DNA of 64,000 bases, taken from Cannabis sativa (lineage: Eukaryota; Streptophyta; Magnoliopsida; Rosales; Cannabaceae). The notes below the pieces were generated by a model, which worked only from the letters and a program-made list of their open reading frames with translations, was not told where the DNA came from and did no database searches. This document shows positions 36,089-46,104 of this stretch, piece after piece (position 1 is the first letter of the stretch; each line of letters begins with the position of its first letter). The stretch covers positions 63,814,211 through 63,878,210 of the forward strand of contig NC_083604.1 in the NCBI RefSeq assembly GCF_029168945.1, in the 5' to 3' direction. Made by a program: the position numbers and the translations under genes.

Positions 36089-36294
36089 TGTGTGGAGATC
36101 ATATATGTTAAGGGCAATATGGTTATTTCTTGATGAACTCCATTTTAGGGAACTGAAATTTAAAAGGTTAGAAATGGTCACGGGATTTTCCACATGTTTA
36201 ACAATGAAATTAATTTAAAAGTTGAGCTTGTGACATATTGGTTATAAATTCAATTTGATAGAGACTCCTCTTGCTTCTAATTCATTTCATTTGT

Positions 36295-36304
36295 GTACGT
36301 ACGT
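36295..36304. promoter_or_regulatory. ACGTACGT palindrome upstream of gene 3
   Basis: GTACGTACGT, 294 bp before the start codon of the minus-strand gene. It is the third occurrence of this palindrome, each near one of the paralogues. Confidence 0.35.
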
Positions 36305-36641
36305 CATGCATAACATATATTCATATCGAGATATTTATGTGTATATATATCTACTAATTATCTCCAGCCATGCATGCATATTATATTATCAACGTGGTCA
36401 AATAAGAGAAAGTTTTAACAAAAGTGAAAAATCTAATTCAATGTTTCCATTAATTCTTGCAAAACTTTTTCTTAAGTATATTATAAAGTTAAGCGAGACA
36501 CGGGTTTCAAAAATATTAGAAGAAATTTCATTGACTACTTTTAGCACTTAATTTATTTATAATTTATGTTTTCTATTTTCTCTGTTATATAAGTTATGGC
36601 GTATGTAATATTCTTTTATGAAATATATAAATATGAATGTA
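36305..36641. other. Intergenic, distal 5' side of small gene 3
   Basis: AT-rich. A 98-codon ORF (36255-36551, plus) has AT-driven composition and no relatives here; not called. Confidence 0.4.
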
Positions 36642-36643
36642 TA

Positions 36644-36874
36644 GCGACACGATTTTATCCCGTGATATATTTTCACGAAATGTATTTTATAATGTACGAC
36701 AGCCGTTAGATGGGGGAGTTATTTGATCTGAGGGCTGGAGTTGATCTAGGGGTAATTAGGGTTAAAAAATAGTAACGTACCTTGAGACTCATCTAATGTA
36801 CCCTGAGACCCATCTAATTAATGTACCACGGAATACATTCCGTAAAAATACATCACGGGACAAAATCGTGTCCC
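36644..36874. mobile_element. MITE with long TIRs flanked by TA
   Basis: The ends GCGACACGATTTTATCCCGT and (reverse complement) GGGACACGATTTTGTCCCGT continue as inverted repeats for more than 40 bp. TA lies on each side (36642-36643, 36875-36876), which would suit a mariner-type duplication, though the family is not certain. 231 bp, no ORF. Confidence 0.75.
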
Positions 36875-36876
36875 TA

Positions 36877-37545
36877 CATAATTGTATTGATCCACTCATC
36901 ACCAATTAGTTTTGAGATGGAACTCCATAATTCTTAATATAGTATCAGAGTCATATCTCTTACAAGCAAGTGATCCTATCCGATTTGTCCCACATGAAAT
37001 AAATGGTAAAATATTGAGCTTATGGAATATAGTCATATATTTTACTTTCATCAATTATGTTTATAAAAATATTAAAAAAAAATTATATTTAAACAAGCAC
37101 AAAGTGTAGCATTGGTTCACTTATTGAAAATAAATTCATCGGTGGTTTATGATTTTCTCTACTATTATCTATTAATAAGCAAATTTTATATGAAAAACAA
37201 AATAATAATTAACAAAACGTTATAAAAAGTAAAAAACAATACAAAAAAATTAATATCATATATATACTCGTATAATTTTCTACAGTATTATATATTTATT
37301 AATAAATTAATATGAAAAAAAATCATTAAGAAAAAGAAGCAAAAAAATTGAAAAAAAAAAAGGAACAAGAGAAAAATTATGGTAAAAAAATGTAGAAAGA
37401 CTTAAAAAAAATAGTTTAAAAGAGAAAATAGAGTAAAAAAATGAAATTTGAGAAAAAGGAAAAACAAAGTGAGGTTAATAATTTGTATAAAAAAGACAAG
37501 ACACACAACTCCAAACATGATAAAAAAACTACAAATTATTAAGAA
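36877..37545. other. Intergenic AT-rich sequence
   Basis: Strongly A/T-biased with poly-A patches (37310-37440). No gene. It may include the target region of the LINE tail at 37546. Confidence 0.5.
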
Positions 37546-37777
37546 TTTTTTTTTTTTTTGAAAAAGAACGTTTATAAAGAGAAACAACCTCACGGTCATT
37601 ACAAAAGATACAGTCTGGTATAGAAGAGAGCTCAACCATACCGGTTACATGATTCGTGAAAGCCCACCTAGAAATATTGTGGGCCGCGAAATTACAAAGT
37701 CTGAAAATAAACAAAAAATATCAACTTAACAAAAGAGCAGAGAGTTGTTTACACATTTGAATATAATTACCAATACC

Positions 37778-38086
37778 CTAAGTGGATTGAACTCCCTTTA
37801 GAGCATTGATAACCTTCTCAAAATCACCATCAACTAGAACAAAAAAGTGCTTCATCAAAATTGATGTCTCCAAAGCTAGAGTACACGCCGCAACTTCTCC
37901 AAAAAGTAGATCCGAGAAATTGAGCATGTTAACCACTACCCACAAAATAGACCCTATATGATCCCTTACTAAGGCCATCGCACACATGGAGCTACTACCA
38001 ACTTTAACATCACAATTGATTTTAATCCAATCAGCAGGAAGGGGGACCAAATAGGAGGCACAGCTAATGTCGAGACAAACAAGCAA
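37778..38086 (-). pseudogene. LINE RNase H domain fragment
   Basis: Text such as 'ADWIKINCDVKVG' (first catalytic Asp region), 'GEVAACTLALETS' (Glu region) and 'LVDGDFEKVINALKG' fits the plant LINE-type RNase H. The remaining C-terminus (37529-37714, 'NFAAHNISRWA') lies in another frame after a shift near 37740. Confidence 0.75.
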
Positions 38087-38262
38087 GATGCATAATCTTT
38101 ATAAAAAAATAGAGATAGAATCAATAAAATGTTTAATGTTACCCATGGAATTATTATGAACCTTGTCGTTTCAAGTCCTCCAAATAGTATCCACCACAAT
38201 TGACGCATAGAGGAATAACTTATCAGTATCCACCCCTTTTGACTATAAATTCCATATAAAAG

Positions 38263-39172
38263 TCACCCAGTCCAAACACGAGTGATAGATTCAGAATCAG
38301 GCATAAAGCCCCAAGGAGAAGAGACCTCCTCAACCTTGATTCTTTTACCGAGGATGGCCCGGATGGGCAGAGCGTTGGAGAGAATACACCACCAGAGGAC
38401 CTTATGACGCTCTAGAATTTTGGAGTTCCAGAGCTTGTTCCACCGAGCAGGGGCCACAACGCATGCGAGAGCTCTTTCTAAAGCTTGGACAAGATAGGCA
38501 GACTTTGTCGAGAATAATCCACTTGGCTCATTTGCCCACACCCACCTATCTCTGCCTTTGCCACTAGGTTTACCATTCTTAATAATGTCGTAAACAGTTT
38601 TAGGATTAAACAGAGGTTGAAGTTTAGGGATGTTCCAATCCTCATTTTCTAACAGTAACCCTGCCACCTTCGTAACCCCTTAACCCTAGAAGCAATGGCC
38701 TTAGGGTAAAAATCCCATCCGTGGATAACCCAAGGATCAGTCCAGATATTAGTCTCTTTCCCATCTGAAATTATCTTGCAAGCACCTTTCTTAAGGATCT
38801 CTTTGGTTTTCACCACATTCTTCCAGAACCAAGAGTCAGAATTCTTATAAGCACACTCAAAGAATGATTTGTTTCTCAGATATTTAGCTTTTGGCACTTA
38901 CAACACAACGATTGATCATCGTTCAAGAGGGCCCATCCCCACTTAGCAAGCAAAGCTTGATTCATTTCTAGTGACTTTTGGAAACCTAGGCAACCCAGTG
39001 ACTTTGGGAGGCAAAGTCGATCCCAGACCTTCAAATAGAGACCCATGTTACCTGGGTCACAACCCCACCAAAAATCTCTAATCATACCATCAATTTTGGA
39101 AGCTAGCTTCTTTGAGAGCTTGGTAGTCTGCATGGTACAGATCGGCATAGCTAGCCTAACAAATTTAATCAA
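38263..39172 (-). pseudogene. LINE RT C-terminal and zf-RVT region
   Basis: Three consecutive pieces: 38876-39172 (MQTTKLSKKLASKIDGM, RDFWWG, then EMNQALLAKWGW), 38649-38897 (KAKYLRNKSFFECAYK, DSWFWKNVVKTKEIL) and 38263-38667 (WVWANEPSGLFSTKSAY, LWNSKILERHKVLWW). They overlap at frameshifts near 38880 and 38655. It is the segment between RT and RNase H of the LINE. Confidence 0.78.
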
Positions 39173-39340
39173 AGCAGCACAGCCCTCCTTGGACAGAGTT
39201 TTTAACTTCCACCCATGGAGCTTCGAGACAAGGTTCTCAAGAATAAAATTAAAATCTGCGTCCTTATGGTTGGTCCTAAATAAAGGGAGTCGCAGGTAGC
39301 TAATATTACTGATTGCAATGTTGAGACCAAGATCCTACAA

Positions 39341-39979
39341 GATGCATATTATATTATTCTATCAACTTGATAAAAGGAAAGCTAAAGAGTGTAAAAATAC
39401 TTGTCTGGTTCGAAATTGACATTTAAAGGCAATCTTTTGATAAAAACTGTAGCTATATCATTTATTACATACCATTTAATAAAGGCAATTTTAAGATCAG
39501 AATTTAAATTGCAAGAAACCCCTCTATGGCATCAATTTTTTCAAAATAACCGACGCCATATCATATGTTGACACGTGTTTTTTTTTAACATATGACATCA
39601 GTTATTTGATAAAAACTAACACCAAAAGGTTATTTAACAAACCCATTCAGGACTCGACCTCACTTTGTCTTCTTCATCACAAAAGAGCACAGCAGCCACC
39701 AAAACCAGAAACCCACCACCAAAAAACTCTTACCAACCACCACCCTAAACCTCCTTATCTCCACCATTTTTTACACCATTTTACCCTATTTTTATTTTAA
39801 AAAAAAAATCTTCTATTTTTGACACTTATTTAATCTTTACACCCAAAAAGTTTTTTTTCCCCTATTTCACTGTAAACCGAACCTATTAAAAAAGTTGGTG
39901 GTTATAACTCTGATCACCGATTTCAATGGAGAAAATATTGAATTTCAACGTCCATTAAGGTATAAATATGATTTCTATT
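39341..39979. other. Non-coding, possible CACTA filler
   Basis: Contains 'aataaccgacgccatatcat' and later 'gacatcagttatttgataaa' blocks partly inverted to one another, then a CCACC-rich stretch (39680-39770) like that at 5740-6100. No recognised gene; the ORF at 39606-39800 is low-complexity. Confidence 0.4.
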
Positions 39980-39987
39980 CATTTTAG

Positions 39988-40887
39988 CAGGGTCGGCCCT
40001 GAAGAAATGGGGGCCTAAGACGATAAAAAATTTTGGGCCTCTTAATAAATAAATTTTAATCAATTATATGTTACATTTCATGACATAAAAATAAAAAAAA
40101 AATAAAAAATCTGAAATAAGTTCTTAAGTGTCATAAAAATTAGTAGATTTGTATTTTTTTATTTACTCTATCATCCATAGTAATATTTTTATCTTGCCCA
40201 ATTTGATCAACATACAATAAATCAAATTCATAAAAAGAAAAACTATCTAGTCTATATTTACCTATAGCTAAAATAATTTTTAATACCTACATTAGATTAT
40301 AATCCATAATTATAATAAGATATTTAAAAAAAAAATAAATTAAAATCACTTCAAATAATATTCAAGAAAAATATTATTTATTATTATTATTATAGAAATT
40401 AAATATTATATCTTGATTAATAATTTTTGTACATAATATTAAAATATAATTTTGATTGAAGTAAGATAAATATGAAAAGAAAAACATGATAAGAAAAGTA
40501 GGAAAATAGATAAGAAAGAAAGAAAATAAAAAAAATAAATAAGCTTAGAAAATGTTTTTTTAAAATAATATTTATGTATTTAATTTTTTTTTTTAGTTTA
40601 GTCATTAAGTTATATGCGCTTGTAGTTTTTTTAGATAATTTTATTTTTTAAAAATTAACATTAAAAGTGAAGTTCAGTGGAATTGAAATCATGTCTCTCA
40701 ACCAGCAAACTATAAACCTTATCATCCTTCACGCTTCCACTATGCTGGGCCTATTTTAGTTATGTTAGATGTTAATTTTATATAAATATAGTAATTGAAA
40801 GATGAGATCTTAAAATTTTAAATGGGCCCCTAGAAAGAGTGGGCCCTAGGCACGGGCCTAGCCCGCCTATGCCTAGGGCCGGGCCTG
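39988..40887. mobile_element. hAT-type element, 8-bp TSD CATTTTAG
   Basis: The ends are CAGGGTCGGCCCTGAAG and (reverse complement) CAGGCCCGGCCCTAGGC. The exact duplication CATTTTAG lies at 39980-39987 and 40888-40895. 900 bp, AT-rich interior, GGGCCT-rich subterminal motifs, no transposase ORF. Confidence 0.9.
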
Positions 40888-40959
40888 CATTTTAGTAATG
40901 TACATTGCTTTATTTTCATTTTTTGTAATTTTTTTTTAGATTTTTTTATTTTATTAACA

Positions 40960-41165
40960 TATAGTATATATGTATGTATTTTGTATTTTATTGAATATGT
41001 GTGTGTATATATTTTGTATTGTGTGTATATATATTAATTGTGTATTGTTTCGACAATATATATTGTGTATATATATTGTGTGTATTTATTGTGTATTGCG
41101 TGAATATGTGTGTGTATATATTTTGTATTGTGTGTATATAGTAATGTTGTTTGTATTTTTGTACT
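40960..41165. repeat. TGTGTATATATTTTGTAT-type simple repeat
   Basis: Imperfect copies of 'tatattttgtattgtgtgtatata' and TGTGTATATAT tracts. A further copy of the same unit is found at 41734-41757 after the palindrome cluster. Confidence 0.8.
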
Positions 41166-41427
41166 AGTTAATGCCTTTTTATTATGCTATAGTATTAGAT
41201 TATCAAATTTATATTATGTTACATTTGAACATTTATGTTATGGTATCACCATTATCAAATTTATATTATGTTACATATAAAAATTTGTGCTATTATATTA
41301 TTCTAATTGTTCTTTATTAAATATATATGATATTTTATTTTATTTATTATAATAGTTGTTTTTTGTAAATTAAATATTAATATTTCTAATATTATTAAAA
41401 ATTTATTTTTTTTAAATGTAAAAACCT

Positions 41428-41740
41428 TTAGGGGCGACATAGTCGCCCCTAAAAGTCAAACAATGATTTCTGACACACCTTTTTAGGGGCGACTTTAGGG
41501 GAATTAGGGGCGACAATGTCGCCCCTAAAAGTAAAGTTTAAAAATTCGTTGATTACTTTTAGGGGCGACATTGTCGCCCCTAATTACAGGCGACATTTTT
41601 GTCGCCCCTAATAGTACTTTTAGGCGCGAATTATTAGAGGCGACTTGTCGCCTCTAATAGTCATTAGGAGCGATTTTCTATAGTTTTAGAGGCGACTTTT
41701 GTCGCCCCTAATACATATAATTGTTGTAGTGATATATTTT
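41428..41740. mobile_element. GC-rich palindrome cluster with CACTA-like end
   Basis: Six inverted repeats built from TTAGGGGCGACA/TGTCGCCCCTAA at 41428-41452, 41504-41528, 41559-41583, about 41589-41606, 41634-41657 and 41686-41712, embedded in AT-rich DNA. The right edge reads ATAATTGTTGTAGTGA, i.e. CACTACAACAATTAT in reverse complement, a CACTA-type terminus. The opposite terminus was not found. Such clusters are typical of subterminal transposase-binding repeats. Confidence 0.6.
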
Positions 41741-44214
41741 GTATTGTGTGTATATATATTTTGTATTTAGAGTTTTAATTAATTTAGAAATGATATATTT
41801 AAATTTTGTTAATGTGACATATGTAATATTTTTAAAAATTTGTGTATATATATATAATTTACTAAATAGTAACTAGTTACTTTTTTTCATGCATATTCAT
41901 ATATTTGTATTACTAGCTAGTTAGTCATTAGTAACTAGTTACTCATAATTGATATAACTAGTAAGTAGTTAAATAATTAAAATTTTAATTTTATTGTATT
42001 TCATTATATTATAGATTGTGAGCTAATTTTAAAGGTTCCGAATAATTTAGAGTTGATCAGATTTTAACTTGCTATACAGATATATATATTCACAAACTTT
42101 TTGTTATTAATTACTTATCAATGCTTAGTAGAATTTGAATATCTTAAATATTCATCCATGATGAAGTAGGTTCTGTGATATATTATACTACGGTGAGATA
42201 GCTAGGTAGAAAATATACATTTTAGTTAAGTTTGAATATCTTAAATATTCAACCATAATAAAGTAGGTTCTGCGAATACATGTACTGCGGTCAGATGGGT
42301 GCATAATTTTTGTATTGTTAATATTTTTTGGTTTCTTTTGTATTATTTGATTTATTTTGTTTTTTATTTTAGGCATAATTAAAAAATTTAGAAACGTCCA
42401 ATTATAGTCATTATGCCGCCAAAATTTTGGTAGAATTATGATAAAGTTTACTAAAAATGCATAAATATTAAAGAAAAAGTGTTACACCTAACACAAATAA
42501 TTAATTAGTTAGTAGCTAGTAGTAAGAAACTAGTTAGTTAATTAGTTACTTACTTACAATTTATATAACTAGTAACTATATACAATAAGTTACTAGTTAC
42601 CATGCCAATATTTGAAATGAGTAATTTAATAATATGAACTAAACTAAAATAAGAATTATATAAATATATAAATGTAAAATAATTGTGAAAATTCTAGTTA
42701 GTTACATTATGTAAGTAGTAACTAGTCATAATTTGTTACTAAATACTGAAATTTTTTTGTTAGGATTTTCGTTATGGATAAATAATGGATGTGTGAGGAG
42801 AGAGACACACTGCGATTTCAAGTAAGATTCGATGCATTTATAGAGTTTGCCCAAAATAATTCTAGAAATCCCAAACATATTCATTGTCCATGTGTACATT
42901 GTTGTAATAAATCTAAAAGGAAATATTACGATGATTAAGGATCGTGTGTATTTAAGAGGTTTCAATAGAAGTTATATTACTTGGTATTGGGATGGTGAAC
43001 ATTAAGCTGATAATTCATATCCATTAGAGAAGCGGGGGTAGATGATATTGAGAGTAATGATTTCGATGATCATCTATTGGACTTGCTTGGCAAAGCACGG
43101 GAGGAATTTCTTAATGATCTTGAAAAATTTGATAATTTTTTAAGTGATGCGGATAAACCCATGTTCGATGGTTGTAAAAAAAGTTAGATTACCAACAATG
43201 GTAAAGTTTTACAACATCAAAGTAAAAAATAGAGTGAGCGATAAATCTTTTACTCAATTTTTAGCTACTTTTAAAGATATCTTTTTATTTGACAATACTT
43301 CCTGAAATCTACATATGAAGTGAAAAATACTTTAAATTCCATAGGATTGAAGTATGAAAAGATCCATGTATGTTCGAGCAATTGCATTTTATATCGTAAA
43401 GAATACGTAGACATGGATATTGCATGACTTGTGGTTTATCCCGCCATAAAATAAACAAGATTAAAGAGAATAGAAAACTTATCCCCCAAAAAGTGATGTC
43501 GTACATGTCTTTGATTCCATGACTTAAAAATAATTATATCGTAGTGCAAAACATTTTAAAAATTTGTTTTGGCACGAGACCAAGAGAGCAAAAGATGGAA
43601 AACTCACACATCCCGCAGATTCCCAAGCTTGGAAAAAGTAAACTACATAAATCTTGAATTTAAATTTGGACCAAGACATATTCGTCTCTGTCTATTTACG
43701 AATGGAGTAAATAGACATAGATCTCTAAGTAGTCGTCATAGTTCATGGTCTGTCTTCCTTGTTCTGTACAATCTTCCTCCTTGGTTAGTGATGAAAAGAA
43801 AATTTAATATGCTTTCTTTAATGATATCAGGCCCGCAACAACCCGAACATAATATCATTGTATATTTGGAAACATTAATTGACGATTTAATTGAATTGTA
43901 TGAGAATGGTGTTCAGGCCTATGATCGATGGTTTTAAAAAAGAATTCTTTAATTTGAAAGCAGTATTATTATGGATTGTTAGCGATTTTTCAGCTTACAA
44001 TAATTTATCAGGCTTAAGCACAAAAGGTTACTAAGGTTGTTCGATTAGTTGCACTAACACATGGGCTCATCGCTTGGCAAATAGACATATGATGTGTTAT
44101 ATGGGTCATAGACGGTACTTTTCTATTTATCTAAGTAGATCTAAGTTACAATCAACATAATTTAATATGCTTTCTGTACAATCTTCCTCCTTGGTTAGTG
44201 ATGAAAAGAAAATT
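41741..44214 (+). mobile_element. CACTA (En/Spm-like) element remnant with transposase
   Basis: Upstream non-coding part with the tandem 'gaatatcttaaat...gaagtaggttctg' blocks (42121-42310) also seen at 8305-8480, then a TNP2-type transposase pseudogene (about 42775-44160). It is cut at 44214 by a copia LTR, and no right CACTA terminus is visible. Confidence 0.75.
42775..44160 (+). pseudogene. TNP2-type CACTA transposase, broken
   Basis: The N-terminal transposase-associated zinc region is at 42785-42930 with 'CEERDTLRFQVRFDAFIEFA' and C..C..CC text 'HIHCPCVHCCNKSKR'. After several stops the TNP2 core follows: 'KIHVCSSNCILY' near 43360 and the open part 43569-43937 with 'LEFKFGPRHIRLCLFTNGVN', 'RSLSSRHSSWSVFLV', 'YNLPPWLVMKRKFNML' and 'LMISGPQQPEHNI', the conserved centre of the family. 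It would cut and move CACTA elements, perhaps also the non-autonomous ones here, but it has numerous stops and loses its C-terminus to the LTR insertion. Confidence 0.85.
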
Positions 44215-46095
44215 TCTTGGGTTTTATGCCCTAAATAAAACTCTGTTTCAATGTAATCCAGATTATTCAATATCAATAAAGTAACAGAAGTAATTTTTCA
44301 TTCACTTGTGTATGTTTTGGTTCACTTAATCAATTGCTTGTCTATTTGATTTATAAATTCATCCAAACCTTTTTCACATACTTGATCATGTTTATTGTGT
44401 TGTCAACACAGTGGAAAATAAACATGACTATGTGAATAAAGTATTCCTAGATTTATCAGAACACTGGGTTTCACTGATATGACAATCTACAACAGAGTTT
44501 ACTTACATTTGGAGAAATGTTATGTTCTTTCCAGAACATAGGTTAAAGTAAAGCTCAGGTTGGATGCATGGAGTATGCATTGGAATGGACCGATATTGAA
44601 CTTTGAATTAGATTTTGAAACTTACCGTAAACATCTATTCAATTCAATATCATAAGTTGATCCTAGATCACATGATCGAAATCCTGATATGATTAGGCTT
44701 AATTTCAAGAGTGTTATTCGTGTTCTTTGATTTGTTAGTTAAGCCTAAATCTTTAGTCTGGGCAATACATACATTTTGGGAACACGGTAGTGCGATTGAG
44801 TGGGAGCGCTAACATAAATATGGAATCTATAGCTTCTATCTGGCGAATAGTAAACAAAGGGTGATTTCCTTCGAGCTTAACCAAACGAGATAAATGATTG
44901 AGTACTCATTTCACTTAGTTGAAATATCATTTATACAGGGTTAAGTGTTTTAAGGATAAAATACATTGTAGGGTGTTACGGTAATTTAAGTCCCTTTACA
45001 GTGTAGATCATCCATATAGAGGATCATTGATCACATTAGGATTATAACAATGGATAACTAATAATGTGTCCATATGGTGGAACATATAGAGCATTCTATA
45101 TACTGAGAGTGCAATTATGAGTTCTATGTGTGGATTCAACGAAGAATTAATAAGTCAGTGAATTTAAGTGGTAAATTCTAGATCTGCTTATTGGAAGCTC
45201 GGATATATAGACCCATGGTCCCCTCACTAGTTGAGATGATATTACTTGTAAGACTCATTTAATTGATTTTAATTAATCAATTAAAAATTCTCAAGATGGA
45301 CTTGTTTATTTGAGAATTTATCACTTATTAAGGGCAAAACAGTAAATAGAGATTTTGAAGGGCATATTTATTAATTAGGAAACTTTAATTAGTTTCATTA
45401 TTAATAAAATAAATGATAATATATTATTTGATAATTAATTTTAATTATTAAATAATTAGATTTTTCATTAATGTGGTTGAACAATGGAATTGGCAGTTTT
45501 TCACAAAATAGGAAACTATCAGTGTAGGAAAAGGAAAGTTGGAAAAGTGGCAAGCCTTGTTTCCACAATGCCTAGGCCAGCCACTTAGCTTCCTTTTCTC
45601 TTTGATTTTTTCAATTCCAAATGTCTATCATAGCCCTTGGTGGTCATCTATAAATAGAAGGCAAAGGCTTCAGAGTTACACACAACTGTACAACCTTTTC
45701 ACAGCTTTATTCTGAAAGAATTTTCTCTCAGAAAATTCTCTCTGAGCCGCCACCCTCTCTCTCTCTCTTCCTTCACTGTTTCGAAATGTATAAGTGCTAG
45801 AGTAGTGCCCACACACATCAAGTAATACCTCAATCATAGTGAGGAAGGCTGTGTAGATTTCAGAGACAACAAAGAAGGACTATCGGGCTCAGATCTTGAT
45901 TATACTCTGCTACAGAAAGGAATCAAGGGTTAGAGATCTGAGTGGGAGGAGACATATATATTCCGCTGCAATCACTGTAAGATTTCTGATACTCTTATGT
46001 GTTTAATTTCATATCGTTTTAGAAGTTCATATTTAGGTTGTTAAATCAACATACTTGTGAGTAGATCTAAGTTCCTGGTAAAATAACTTCCAACA
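44215..46095 (+). mobile_element. Copia LTR, plus strand
   Basis: An 1,881-bp LTR of the same family as 46105-48054 but in opposite orientation. It begins TCTTGGGTTTTATGCCC (TG mutated to TC) and ends ACTTCCAACA. After it come ACTGG, the first bases of the family's spacer plus PBS, and then the minus-strand element. So it may be the 5' LTR of a plus-strand element whose body was displaced. The TATA box is at 45648-45657. Confidence 0.8.
45648..45657 (+). promoter_or_regulatory. LTR TATA box
   Basis: CTATAAATAG followed about 30 bases on by 'ttcagagttacacacaac', the likely transcript start of the LTR. Confidence 0.6.
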
Positions 46096-46104
46096 ACTGG
46101 AGTA

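Larger units (their letters stand above)
37546..39340 (-). mobile_element. L1-type LINE remnant, 5'-truncated, poly-A tail
   Basis: The minus strand ends in an A run (T run at 37548-37560 on plus), preceded by RNase H and zinc-region coding text. The 5' end is lost before the RT core, near 39340. Wording matches the LINE at 9275-13716 ('MQTTKLS', 'KIDGM.RDFWW', 'NALPIR.IL'), so both belong to one family. No certain target duplication was found. Confidence 0.8.

Noticed and set aside
36255..36551. 98-codon plus-strand ORF
   Set aside because: AT-driven composition, no TATA in place, no relative in the window.
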